DNA from: GCA-020348445 sp965372465
Lineage (GTDB): Archaea > Thermoplasmatota > Thermoplasmata > GCA-020350865
Assembly: GCA_965372465.1 (NCBI GenBank)
Contig: CBDVCK010000010.1
Location: 1-28,478 of the forward strand
Length of the DNA stretch: 28,478 nucleotides
Direction of reading: 5' to 3'
Numbering within the stretch: position 1 is the stretch's first letter; each line of letters opens with the position of its first letter. Shown here one piece after another: positions 15,812 through 24,140 of the stretch. The notes beneath the pieces are model-generated. The model ran no database searches and was not told where the DNA came from. It was given only the letters and a program-made list of their open reading frames with translations. The position numbers and the translations under genes were made by a program.

Positions 15812-17056
15812 TTAACGATATTCGAAAATACCTGCTTGTCCTACTCTCTTCTTTTTTTGGGATGCAACTTTCTGATCAATACCGTCTTGCGAGGGGAACC
15901 TGAGAGTCCCGTACTGTCCACCACCTCCGGGAAGCAGCATAACCCGGCCTTCCCGAAATGCAGAAATAGCTTGGGTCACGCGTTTATCAGTTACTTTTTG
16001 AATATCCTCCATTTTGGAATCCACAAGTACCTTAACTTCAGATCCGAATTCATCCACCAGTTGAGACCACAACCTAGTTACTGTCTTCGTTTTCGGGGAT
16101 TTTATGCCTATTGCTTTGGATATGATCTCGGCAAGAGGAATCAAATGAATATAATTTGGTCTATGTGGTGGGTGCTGCGCAGACTCATAGGTCGCAAGCT
16201 CGTTGATTCTGTCCTTTACACCTTTTTTTATCCTGCCTTTACATTTTGAACATTTCCATTTCTGCATGATGGCCTCTCTGAGGTTATAGTGTGTAAAGCA
16301 CCTGATACAGGCGCTCTCGTTGTACTTTCCCTCCTGGGGAGGCAGACCCACATTCAAAACAGGTTTCCTGCCTCCTTTTCTTAAAAGCGCCATTTTTACT
16401 TCTTTAAAGGTGCTATCCTTCATCTCGAACCTTGTGAACTCCCTTGCAAGTCTTATGGGGTATGGGGAATGGGCATCCGAGTTTGTCAAGAAGGTAAGTC
16501 TCGCAAGCTCCCCTATTCTATCTGCATAATCGGTATCTGCAGATAATCCCAGTTCCACAAAGGATACATAATTCTCCATATCCTCATAACAACCTTTCAA
16601 TGAATCGTGGTACGCATACAGGGCGGTCCAGGGTGTGAAGGCGTGACAAGGACCGATAAGGGCATCTACGTCCTTTGCAAATTGAGCAATCTCGGCTCCA
16701 TTTTTTCGAACATTGGGTCTACCGTCGGAATCGATATTCTTTGAAAATGGTTTGACCTTTTCACGAAAATCCAAAGCTGAAGATGTGGACGGAAAAAATA
16801 GGAGGTGATGCACCCTTTTATTATCTTCAACCTCGGAACTTAAAATGAATCTAGTGCCCTTCATCTCGAACGTGCCCTCATCAACCTTTTGCATTGTTTT
16901 AATCTCATCCATCCATTTTGAGTGAAGGCAGTCACCTGTTGCCAGGAGATGGATTCCTTTTTTCTTGGCCTCTGTGCCGAGTAAAGCGATGCTCATGAAC
17001 TTGCTGGAGCCTATTGAATATTTGCTGTGGATATGCAAATCACAATCGATCTTCAT
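15812..17056 (-). CDS. Endonuclease Q (PHP-domain DNA repair nuclease)
   Basis: EndoQ cuts DNA on the 5' side of deaminated bases (uracil, hypoxanthine) and of abasic sites. The 414 residues start with a PHP metal motif DLHIHSKYS (6-14), followed by further metal-ligand candidates GDCLH (41-45), SSEVED (73-78), HH (83-84), CHAF (137-140) and NSDAHS (192-197). A four-cysteine zinc element (C250, C253, C269, C272) separates the PHP domain from a helical domain with EIISKAIG and TDKRVTQAISAFREGR. The C-terminus ends GQAGIFEY, as in other EndoQ proteins. Length is normal for the family. The gene lies 42 bp downstream of the pseudo-M14/C11 gene on the same strand and converges on the glycosyltransferase gene with a 10-bp gap. 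Confidence 0.9.
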   Translation of the reverse strand: MKIDCDLHIHSKYSIGSSKFMSIALLGTEAKKKGIHLLATGDCLHSKWMDEIKTMQKVDEGTFEMKGTRFILSSEVEDNKRVHHLLFFPSTSSALDFREKVKPFSKNIDSDGRPNVRKNGAEIAQFAKDVDALIGPCHAFTPWTALYAYHDSLKGCYEDMENYVSFVELGLSADTDYADRIGELARLTFLTNSDAHSPYPIRLAREFTRFEMKDSTFKEVKMALLRKGGRKPVLNVGLPPQEGKYNESACIRCFTHYNLREAIMQKWKCSKCKGRIKKGVKDRINELATYESAQHPPHRPNYIHLIPLAEIISKAIGIKSPKTKTVTRLWSQLVDEFGSEVKVLVDSKMEDIQKVTDKRVTQAISAFREGRVMLLPGGGGQYGTLRFPSQDGIDQKVASQKKKRVGQAGIFEYR

Positions 17057-17098
17057 AAAAGCACGCTACCTAATGGATAAGCCTCAGTAAATAGGTTT

Positions 17099-20000
17099 TC
17101 ATAACCCGCCTTTCACCCGTTTCATTCCAAAATAGTACTTGACTACCAGTATAAAACCTATAATTTCAAAGCCGATGAGACCCAGTTTAAAGAAGAAGAG
17201 AAAATCGTAAACATCGGTGTTCAAGGTTAAATCCACCTTTATCTCCTCATCATCTGAGTACGCATAAACTGTGATGTTATCCGAGGCTGAGCTGTACGAG
17301 GCCTTAACATCAATCAGATCACCTTCCAGGTACCAGTTCGGCTCCAGCTCAACCGAGTAACCTTTTTCATTGGTGGTTTTATTGATGGTCTCATTTGTCC
17401 TCAGATTTTTGATCTTGACTTTGGCACCAATAATGTTGATTTTATCTTTGTTAAGGATCTTTCCCTTAATCGTAAGAGGAGAGACAGGAATATTTGGTTT
17501 GACATCCAGAAGCTCAACGATTTCGTTATTACTCTCATTTATCTCTTTTACCTCGTTTTCACCATCTATGACGATTGACATATCACGTTCACCGGCTCTT
17601 GCACTCCACTGTGCAAAAACGCTCTTTTCCACCCCCACCTCCAATATATCTATTGATTCGGTTTTTATTGGGTTATCCCCTTCAAAGAATTCGATTTTCA
17701 GGTTGTGAAGATCATTTGTGCCGTTGTTTGTAACATATGCTATGATGTCCGTGTCCTCTCCATCTATGGGATTCTTGCCGGTGTCTCCACCTACTCTTGC
17801 GCCATCCATTCGAAAGAAAGTGATGTTAATAACCAAAGCATCCGGTTTTTCATTACCCAGCCATATGCCTGCAACCTCGGAATAGTTCTGAGGCACACTT
17901 GCATTATTCACAATATAAATGAAAAAATTGTATAGGTCTGGCGGGTATTCATAATCCCCGGGATTGAAGGATTTGTCGTATTCTGATCCAGCCAGTGTGT
18001 TGTTGTGGTAAAAAGAGATGACACGCTCATTTTCGTTATTGTAAACATCGGTAATAATATTGAGACCTGAGACATTAGTGGTGTACCTGATTTCAATTTC
18101 ATCCTCATTACCATCGAAATCTGAGTCAAATAGGGAGTAATCCACTGACAGGTTGACCTGGGGTTTGGGTGGAGGATTTTTCAAGGCAAGCAAGAACTCG
18201 TCCCAGAAGGTGAGCTTTGCAAACTCCAGATTCTGATAAGTGGTAAAGTCAGCGCTGCTGTCGTAGAACCAAGCAGATATTCCATGGGCATTTTCCACGG
18301 GGTTTGAAGGGTCAAGTTGGCTTGTCCAATGCTCATTAGCAATAACCATGTTCTCAATGCCGTTCATTATATTTTCTGCGGCGATCTGGATTGGTCTATT
18401 TGTTACATTCTTTTTAACGAGTTGTGCGAAATGGTAAAAATCCCTGGGATACGGTCTTTTATCGTACTGTTCCGTGTTCTCTTTTGCATCAATGATTTCG
18501 TCATAATACAGGGCTAAAGTTCTGTTCAGCTCCTTTGCAAATTCATCGGTTCTATTGATAAAATCATAAAGGTAATTCATATCGACAACAGATACCGTGG
18601 CTGAGTAACGGCTATTGTTGGTTGCCCATTCTACATAGTGTGCTGCAATCTCTTTGGATAGATTTTCTGGAGAGGTCTGAGGTTCAGCTTGAAGGTCACC
18701 AAACATTCTATCATAGGGCCAGCCCCAGGCATCCTCTTCCTTTTCGGAGCCCACAATATAATCCGCATAACCCAAAAATTGTGTGTAAACCTCAATCATC
18801 GCCATGTTGCAGTTATCGAAACCAACGACATCAATTCTCTCCGAGAATTCTGGGAGGACTGATCTAATCCCGCTCATTGTAAGCCAACCGCCTGGATCCT
18901 CATCATTTGAGACACCCTGCCATCCCCTGCCATGACCCCAAAGGTCGAGAAAATAACGTTCCGCAGGAAAATTTGCAATGGACCAGTTCACGAAATCAAG
19001 CAAGGTTTGCGGGTCTGCCATATTTGCCTCGCCGATATTTTCCAGCATAGGGGAGTTAATCAAGTCAGGGTCATCGTCCTCCATCACCAAAAACCGCCTG
19101 GTGTCCTTCCAATCACCGTTGGAAGAATCCTCCCGTGTTCCCCTGTCGAATTGCACTAAAATATTAAAATAGGGATTGGAGCCAATTATCTCCATTTCAT
19201 TTAAATCCAATATACCCTCTTCTTCCAGATTATTGTCACCACTCATATACACCATAAACGACCACTCTGCTCGAAGGGCTCTGTTGGGATTGTCCGCGAT
19301 ATCAATGAGATATAGGCATGATAGCAGGTTCTCTTGGGATATCAGGTCGATTTTCCCCTCATCTGGGATGTCCTCAGTTCCTGCAAGCACAGTAAAAGGA
19401 AGGACACCACTTCCATTGTTGTAGAGCCAATCATCAAGGTTGCCGTGGGTTGAATGGATATTTCCGCTTTGCTCAACATTATAACCCGAATACATGGCCA
19501 TATCGCTTGCGATTTCGAAAAGCAGCTCGGAATCAGGTGTGGAGGAGTTAGTATAACCCCAGGGATAGGTTATGGTTTCCCCGTAACTTGAAAACGAGAG
19601 AGAAATCTCAAAACTTTGATTTTCAACAAGTTCTTTTATTGCATTGGTTTCAGGCTCCGAGAATGGGGTTTCGCCATGATAGTATGGGCTTGAGGTTACA
19701 TCGCTGGAATATTCTCCCAAGCTCCAATTAAAACCGTAATTCCTGTCCAGGTTAACACCGTAAGAGTCACCATTATCTCTTCTGTTCTTTTCCCAATCCT
19801 CGGTTTCGTTCCCTATATATGCATGACCGTCGGGATTCAGCATTGGTATTATCCAGATCTCCCTGTTGTCCACAAGCTCTGTCACTCTGCTATCTTCACC
19901 GTAATTGGTAGTAAGGTAGTCCAGAAGATAGAGTGCCATTTCAACCGAAATAAAGGAATTGGCCTTTTGCCCGCCGATAAACAACACATGTGGCTCTGTT

Positions 20001-20311
20001 GTATCGTTTATCTCCGGTTCATCTGATATCTTCACTGCCCAGACGGCATTCCCCTCATATGTTGTCGTAAGGTTATGAATCACTGCAATTGCAGAATGAT
20101 TCAGCCCGATGTCTTGAATTTCAGAAACCATTTCCTCGTAGGTGTGGTACAGGCTCGGCTCCTCGTGATAACCGCTGGTTTGGGCGGAAAATGATAAAAA
20201 TGGAATGAATGATAAGAAGAGAGCTTGACAAAGCAGGAATACCAATAGAATTTTTGCAGGGGCAAAAGGTTGCGCATCCTTACCAACACACTTCATATTG
20301 GTTCCATCCAT
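17099..20311 (-). CDS. Secreted membrane-anchored protein: inactive M14-like domain fused to C11 clostripain-like protease
   Basis: A 1070-residue exported protein. After a signal peptide (to about residue 44) comes a zinc-carboxypeptidase (M14) fold (50-340). It is recognised by NREIWIIPMLNPDG, EKNRRDN, GVNLDRNYG, SYGETITYPWGY and the DDWLYN region. All three zinc ligands are replaced (HxxE by K116 and S119, the second His by S241), and the catalytic Glu position is L309. A C11 cysteine-protease domain follows (about 350-710) with the His of WGHGRGW (H460) and the Cys of GFDNCNMA (C501), so it should be active. Then come a linker, a CARDB-like adhesion domain (826-935), a carboxypeptidase-regulatory-like domain (945-1030) and a membrane anchor (1034-1061). 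Many NxS/T sequons agree with an exterior location. An internal ATG at 20296 is a possible start. Roles in processing surface proteins or degrading external protein are inferences. Confidence 0.88.
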   Translation of the reverse strand: MDGTNMKCVGKDAQPFAPAKILLVFLLCQALFLSFIPFLSFSAQTSGYHEEPSLYHTYEEMVSEIQDIGLNHSAIAVIHNLTTTYEGNAVWAVKISDEPEINDTTEPHVLFIGGQKANSFISVEMALYLLDYLTTNYGEDSRVTELVDNREIWIIPMLNPDGHAYIGNETEDWEKNRRDNGDSYGVNLDRNYGFNWSLGEYSSDVTSSPYYHGETPFSEPETNAIKELVENQSFEISLSFSSYGETITYPWGYTNSSTPDSELLFEIASDMAMYSGYNVEQSGNIHSTHGNLDDWLYNNGSGVLPFTVLAGTEDIPDEGKIDLISQENLLSCLYLIDIADNPNRALRAEWSFMVYMSGDNNLEEEGILDLNEMEIIGSNPYFNILVQFDRGTREDSSNGDWKDTRRFLVMEDDDPDLINSPMLENIGEANMADPQTLLDFVNWSIANFPAERYFLDLWGHGRGWQGVSNDEDPGGWLTMSGIRSVLPEFSERIDVVGFDNCNMAMIEVYTQFLGYADYIVGSEKEEDAWGWPYDRMFGDLQAEPQTSPENLSKEIAAHYVEWATNNSRYSATVSVVDMNYLYDFINRTDEFAKELNRTLALYYDEIIDAKENTEQYDKRPYPRDFYHFAQLVKKNVTNRPIQIAAENIMNGIENMVIANEHWTSQLDPSNPVENAHGISAWFYDSSADFTTYQNLEFAKLTFWDEFLLALKNPPPKPQVNLSVDYSLFDSDFDGNEDEIEIRYTTNVSGLNIITDVYNNENERVISFYHNNTLAGSEYDKSFNPGDYEYPPDLYNFFIYIVNNASVPQNYSEVAGIWLGNEKPDALVINITFFRMDGARVGGDTGKNPIDGEDTDIIAYVTNNGTNDLHNLKIEFFEGDNPIKTESIDILEVGVEKSVFAQWSARAGERDMSIVIDGENEVKEINESNNEIVELLDVKPNIPVSPLTIKGKILNKDKINIIGAKVKIKNLRTNETINKTTNEKGYSVELEPNWYLEGDLIDVKASYSSASDNITVYAYSDDEEIKVDLTLNTDVYDFLFFFKLGLIGFEIIGFILVVKYYFGMKRVKGGL

Positions 20312-20431
20312 TTAAACAACAGTCCAAATGCTGAATGTAATTAATGTAATATTATTTGAACTATAATACTTTGGATATTAAAAGGTTTGTTTACCTTTAT
20401 TTGGGTAACATCATGGTGTCAGGCCTTATTT

Positions 20432-20935
20432 TTACATCATCTCGCTGACCTTTACCATGGGCTCAAGCTCAAGATCATGCTCCTTTAAAAGCTCGGTTGC
20501 ACCTTCCTCTCTGTCAACAACAACCAAAGCCCTCTTAACTTTGCCCCCTTCTTTTCTGATGATTTCAGCTGCCTTTATCAGGGAAGAGCCTGTAGTTGTA
20601 ACATCCTCAACAAGAAGAACACTATCGCCTGATTTTAGGGGTCCTTCAATTAGCTTACCTGTTCCGTGTTTACGTTCTTCCTTCCGTATGATCAGATAGG
20701 GGATTTTGGTTTCAAGAGATAGGGCAACAGCTAGGGGAACCGCCCCCAACTCCATGCCGGCAATCTTGTCCTCCCCTTTCATTTTACTGGCCATGCATTC
20801 GGCAATTTCCTTGAGTATTTGTGGATTTGTGCTTGCCTGTTTGATGTCCACATAGAAGTTGCTTTTCTTACCGCTTGTAAGGGTAAACTCACCTGTTTTA
20901 AAAGCACCGCATTCTATCAATGAATCCTTCAACAC
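20432..20935 (-). CDS. pyrE: Orotate phosphoribosyltransferase
   Basis: Converts orotate and PRPP into orotidine 5'-phosphate in pyrimidine synthesis. The N-terminal GEFTLTSGKKSNFYVDIK segment, the flexible loop RKEERKHGTGK (84-94) and the PRPP-binding motif VLLVEDVTTTGSS (107-119) are all present. I chose the GTG at 20935 (167 residues). It places VLKDSLIECGAF at the N-terminus as in other archaeal PyrE proteins and follows GGGGAT by 8 nt. The frame is open up to 21007, but that extra part is cysteine-rich only because it overlaps the zinc-finger gene in another frame. It is the last gene of a reverse-strand cluster with CDP-archaeol synthase and the small zinc-finger protein. Confidence 0.93.
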   Translation of the reverse strand: MLKDSLIECGAFKTGEFTLTSGKKSNFYVDIKQASTNPQILKEIAECMASKMKGEDKIAGMELGAVPLAVALSLETKIPYLIIRKEERKHGTGKLIEGPLKSGDSVLLVEDVTTTGSSLIKAAEIIRKEGGKVKRALVVVDREEGATELLKEHDLELEPMVKVSEMM

Positions 20936-20973
20936 GAATATACATCCCCGTTCAACGCAAGTTAATTTACCTG

Positions 20974-21120
20974 CTACTTTATCGCACCTGTCCCGCTGTC
21001 CCCGCAAGCTTTACAGACTCCCATTTGGGTCCAAAAGCACGTGGAACACACGTTTTTTGCGCACTGAATGCATTCCTGTGTTGCAGGTTTCGCATCGCAT
21101 ATCTCGCATCTTCCATCCAT
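20974..21120 (-). CDS. Small zinc-finger protein with four CxxC pairs (48 aa)
   Basis: This gene is shorter than 60 codons and easily missed. ATG at 21120, TAG at 20974-20976. The product has cysteine pairs at C5/C8, C17/C20, C25/C28 and C36/C39, so it can bind two zinc ions in a B-box- or RING-like cross-brace. The Cys density, with little else conserved, is typical of small archaeal zinc proteins. GGTGATC ends 3 nt before the ATG, and the TGA stop of CDP-archaeol synthase lies within this ribosome binding site, so translation is probably coupled. The gap to the preferred pyrE start is 38 nt. The function is not known. Protein-protein or nucleic-acid binding are both possible. Confidence 0.8.
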   Translation of the reverse strand: MDGRCEICDAKPATQECIQCAKNVCSTCFWTQMGVCKACGDSGTGAIK

Positions 21121-21125
21121 AAAGA

Positions 21126-21695
21126 TCACCAAGGAACATCTTTTTTTCCCATTCTATACCCTAAAATGTTCACACCCCTATGAAGAAGCGGCGTTAAAAT
21201 TATTACGGTAATCAGGGCCAGTGTATGGGGCCAGAATATGAAATGATCCAGGAACCACTGGGTTTTGAAGATGATTAAAAGAAGCCAGGCTCCCAGAAGG
21301 AAGTCGTATTGATCCAGACCCAGGGCCTTTGCACCCCGACTTTTCCCCGCTCTTCTTTTTATGAAGCTGCCCAGAACATCTCCTAACAAAGCACCGCAGG
21401 ATAAAAGTGCGATTATTACTATAAAATCAGGGGACCCGCCTAGCCCGAAATGCCCCTCATCGAATGGAACTGAGACACCCACCTGAATTAAACCTATTAT
21501 GATCCCTGAAAATGTGCCTCCGAAAAATCCCCGCCAGGTTTTCCCATCACCCAGAATTCTTTTACCGCTCTTGAGTTTCTTGCCAAAATCCATGGGCGTT
21601 CCCCCGCCGAAAAGAACGGCCGAGGGATTTGCCACATAGGCGGGGATCGTAAGCCATATCCCCATTAAAACAATACCGATTATCTCGTCACTCAT
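21126..21695 (-). CDS. carS: CDP-archaeol synthase
   Basis: This integral membrane enzyme transfers CMP from CTP to 2,3-di-O-geranylgeranylglyceryl phosphate, giving the activated precursor of archaeal polar lipids. The hallmark segment runs from NPSAVLFGGGTPMDFG to ILGDGKTWRGFFGG (about 23-60). Multiple membrane spans follow, and a basic cytoplasmic loop contains KRRAGKSRGAKALGLDQYDFLLG, as expected for the CarS/CdsA-like family. The frame is open for 42 more codons upstream, but those overlap the preceding gene and encode no membrane topology of this family. A TATA element 36 bp upstream supports the ATG at 21695 (189 residues, the usual length). The stop codon is embedded in the ribosome binding site of the small zinc-finger gene. 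Confidence 0.92.
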   Translation of the reverse strand: MSDEIIGIVLMGIWLTIPAYVANPSAVLFGGGTPMDFGKKLKSGKRILGDGKTWRGFFGGTFSGIIIGLIQVGVSVPFDEGHFGLGGSPDFIVIIALLSCGALLGDVLGSFIKRRAGKSRGAKALGLDQYDFLLGAWLLLIIFKTQWFLDHFIFWPHTLALITVIILTPLLHRGVNILGYRMGKKDVPW

Positions 21696-21728
21696 TGCGC
21701 CACAGTGTCCGAATAGAGGCTTAAAGAG

Positions 21729-21734
21729 ATATAT
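21729..21734 (-). promoter_or_regulatory. TATA box of the CDP-archaeol synthase gene
   Basis: The complement reads AAATATATC, centred about 36 bp before the ATG at 21695, which predicts a leader of about 10 nt. It lies in the 76-nt gap after the TraB-like gene, so carS, the zinc-finger gene and pyrE may be transcribed separately from the upstream pair. Confidence 0.5.
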
Positions 21735-21771
21735 TTTTGGTTGGAACAGATCCCAGAAAATGTTCCAATTT

Positions 21772-22428
21772 TTACATGGTATCAGAATTATTTTCTTCAA
21801 TAATTTTGTCGCACATACCATCCACCCTCTGCAGCTCCATTATACAAAGGATGCGGTCATGCTCTTTTGACAGCTTCAGAAGGGCCTTTGCCATATGCTC
21901 CTCTCTTTTTTCTTCCAGGTGTCGAAAGCCCTTGAGCTTGTTTATCTCCTTGTCCCATTTCATTACGAATTCTTCCGCTGTTTCGGCCTTGAAAACCTTT
22001 CTTCTAAGTCTTTTTACCCTCAAGGAATGCCTGATAAGATCCCATCCGGATATGCATTCACAGAACACATCAGCATAATACATGTCATCCATGTCAATTG
22101 CCGAAATGGGTGTATCATGCTCCCTGCATAATTTCAGCGCAGTCTCGTAACAGGGCGGAGGTACTTTCACTTCACCAAAGGAGGCCAGTTTCCTGGCATA
22201 GATCTCTTCATAATTCGACATAAAGTACTCCTGCTCCTCCCCCCCTGCCATTTTTTTAAGGCCCTTCAATTCCTCATCAGAGGTTTGAATGGCCACCAAA
22301 TCGGGGTTTGTCTTGCCGTAGACCTTTTTCACTTTGGCTGCCTCGCTTGTCAATCCATTTATGATTTCCGGTATGTATATCTTGGAGGTCCCCACCTGAA
22401 TTTTTTTCATGAGATTCCCAAAAGTCAC
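21772..22428 (-). CDS. TraB/Tiki-like protein with degenerate motifs (tentative)
   Basis: A 218-residue protein without membrane segments. It resembles the TraB/PrgY/Tiki fold in order of elements: an N-terminal GTSK before a strand, NPDLVAIQTSDEEL, PCYETALKLCREHDTPISAIDMDD, and LEEKREEHMAKALLKLS followed by ILCIMELQRVDGM. In that family the metal-binding residues lie in two GxxH motifs. Here they read GTSK and ELQR, so both histidines would be missing and catalysis is unlikely if the assignment is right. The GTG start at 22428 overlaps the TGA stop of the upstream regulator gene (GTGA), which suggests translational coupling. An ATG at 22410 is an alternative start. Function unknown. The family call is by eye and may be wrong. 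Confidence 0.6.
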   Translation of the reverse strand: MTFGNLMKKIQVGTSKIYIPEIINGLTSEAAKVKKVYGKTNPDLVAIQTSDEELKGLKKMAGGEEQEYFMSNYEEIYARKLASFGEVKVPPPCYETALKLCREHDTPISAIDMDDMYYADVFCECISGWDLIRHSLRVKRLRRKVFKAETAEEFVMKWDKEINKLKGFRHLEEKREEHMAKALLKLSKEHDRILCIMELQRVDGMCDKIIEENNSDTM

Positions 22429-23378
22429 TTTCCTTCTCTTTCCAAAATCAGCTCCATTACCCCTTCCGAATCGTCGATTTTCTTAAGTTCGTTTTTGTCG
22501 ATTAGGGGGGTTCCTTCAAGGTTGAGTTTCTTTGATTTCTCAACAAATATAACAGAATGTTTCTCAACCACTTTGGAAATATTGGTTACCACCTTTGCTC
22601 TTTTTGCAAGGGTTGCATCATAATGCTCAACCGTTGTAAGAATCAATGTTTTACTATCCTTGGTAAGTGCATCAAAAGGACTTCTATTAGTGGGCATGAT
22701 ATGGTAGCCAAGGACTTTCAGCCTCCGGAAAATATTCTTTTCCAGGCCTTCGAACTCCTCGAAACTATCCACCCAATTTGTAGTCTCCTCCTCTGTTTTG
22801 GCATAGGATAAAAAAGGGTTGATTGGTAGAATAATCGGCGTATTCAGAAATTCTTCGATGCGCAAAGCGGCCTCAACCATTACACCCATACCGCTCTCAT
22901 ACAGCTGGATACTGCGTCTTGAGACCTTTGCAATATCAGCCAATGCACCAAGGGAGAGCTCTTTGTTTTCTCTTATCTTCCGAAGAAGTTCGCCATCGAG
23001 GTGAACATACAGACCTCCAGGGGCTGCAAATACATAAGGGGGAACCTCTTCCTTAAAGAAATCCGAAAATGTACCCATTGAGACTATTGGGATGCCGTGT
23101 CTAAAATATACTACCCCATCTTCGATATCGCTTGTGCTGCTCTTTGCTCCTATAATCAGGGGAGATGCACAAAGCAAATTTGCAAGGGCTTGAAGCTCCT
23201 TTGCATTCTCTCTGTTAAATGCATCCACATTACCCAGGGTTTTGATGATCAGTAGATCGTCATCCCTTCTGGCGACGACATCGAAACTTATGCTTCTTAT
23301 TGAATGCGGCTCTGACACAGAAAATCCGAGATTGACAAGAACATCTCTTACCTCTGTGAGAACCTCTTTTCTGCTCAT
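22425..23378 (-). CDS. Archaeal cro/C1-type transcriptional regulator with N-terminal nuclease-like domain
   Basis: A 317-residue member of a conserved archaeal regulator family. The N-terminal half (about 1-115) carries GFSVSEPHSIRSISFDVVARRDDDLLIIK, with the layout of a restriction-endonuclease-like fold (D in SFDVVA, K in IIK). PLIIGAKSS, GVVYFRHGIPIVS and YVFAAPGGLYVHLDG follow, then a cro/C1 helix-turn-helix (about 128-178: LRKIRENKELSLGALA, then VSRRSIQLYE). The C-terminal part is family-specific. The frame is open to 23489, but a TATA box at 23405-23414 places the transcript start near 23383, which supports the ATG at 23378. The stop overlaps the start of the TraB-like gene. Targets are unknown. 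Confidence 0.85.
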   Translation of the reverse strand: MSRKEVLTEVRDVLVNLGFSVSEPHSIRSISFDVVARRDDDLLIIKTLGNVDAFNRENAKELQALANLLCASPLIIGAKSSTSDIEDGVVYFRHGIPIVSMGTFSDFFKEEVPPYVFAAPGGLYVHLDGELLRKIRENKELSLGALADIAKVSRRSIQLYESGMGVMVEAALRIEEFLNTPIILPINPFLSYAKTEEETTNWVDSFEEFEGLEKNIFRRLKVLGYHIMPTNRSPFDALTKDSKTLILTTVEHYDATLAKRAKVVTNISKVVEKHSVIFVEKSKKLNLEGTPLIDKNELKKIDDSEGVMELILEREGK

Positions 23379-23404
23379 GCCAAGGGTCATATAGGCTAAT
23401 TTTT

Positions 23405-23414
23405 CTATATAAAG
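23405..23414 (-). promoter_or_regulatory. TATA box of the cro/C1-type regulator gene
   Basis: The complement reads CTTTATATAG. With the usual spacing, transcription begins about 5 nt before the ATG at 23378 and after the ATG at 23390, so it decides the start codon. Confidence 0.55.
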
Positions 23415-23551
23415 CTTTCGTGAAATTCCAGGGGCTTTTATGTGGGATTTTGGCAAGAAAAATCGTAGAAAAATACATATATAAAGCACAATCTCTAAGA
23501 TAAGGACCTAGCAGTTCGGTAATTTCGTAAGAACCATAATTTGGTGGAAAA

Positions 23552-24130
23552 ATGCGGGCCGGTTTGTTGATTGTCGGGGTAATGCTTCTTATAATCGGGA
23601 TACTGATGATGCTTTTATTCTGGCCAATAATCGGCTTCGAGACAAAGGACAGCTTTGCTATGGAGGATGCAAAAAGCAAAGAGACATTAAGATATGTAGG
23701 CGAGATATCGGACATAACAGAAACAGGGAATATATTCATCCTGGAATTAGATGACGGAGTCCTTGTTGCATATACAAAGGAAAAAGATTTCGAGCTTGAG
23801 GATAGGGTGCAGGTCACAATAACATTCGGAGACAACGCAACGAACTGGGATGAAAACAGCTACTTGGTGGAGAAGATACCAACCTCTCTCGGTTTTTCGG
23901 GAACCATTACCCTCTTCTTCGGACTAATAATCATCAGTGTGGGTGCAGTCACAAAGAAACTTACGGTGGAAGATATCGTTCAATTCAATATTGAACCAAG
24001 AGTTGATGCAATACAACAACAAGAGCAGGTCACTTGCCCTAAATGTAAAAAGATTTTCCCAGTCCCAACAACACCTCGACCCGCAAAAATTACATGCCCT
24101 GAATGCGGGATAAAAGGAAGACTGGATTGA
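23552..24130 (+). CDS. Two-helix membrane protein with C-terminal zinc ribbon
   Basis: A 192-residue protein of unknown function. Membrane segments at about 4-28 and 113-134 enclose an exterior-type beta domain (45-108, with YVGEISDITETGN and ILELDDGVLVAY) that resembles an OB-like or NfeD-like barrel. After the second segment a cytoplasmic part leads to a zinc ribbon with C162, C165, C182 and C185 (CPKC and CPEC). TGGTGG about 6 nt before the ATG at 23552 is a fair ribosome binding site. The gene is divergent from the cro/C1-type regulator gene and converges on the DNA methyltransferase gene with a 10-bp gap. The ribbon could bind a partner protein or nucleic acid near the membrane. Confidence 0.8.
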   Translation: MRAGLLIVGVMLLIIGILMMLLFWPIIGFETKDSFAMEDAKSKETLRYVGEISDITETGNIFILELDDGVLVAYTKEKDFELEDRVQVTITFGDNATNWDENSYLVEKIPTSLGFSGTITLFFGLIIISVGAVTKKLTVEDIVQFNIEPRVDAIQQQEQVTCPKCKKIFPVPTTPRPAKITCPECGIKGRLD

Positions 24131-24140
24131 TATTTCAGAA

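Noticed and set aside
23260..23835. 191-codon reverse frame opposite the regulator start and the membrane zinc-ribbon gene
   Set aside because: It runs antisense to the well-supported gene at 23552 and across the promoter region of the regulator. The product is low-quality (Ser/Ile/Pro-rich) with no known motif.
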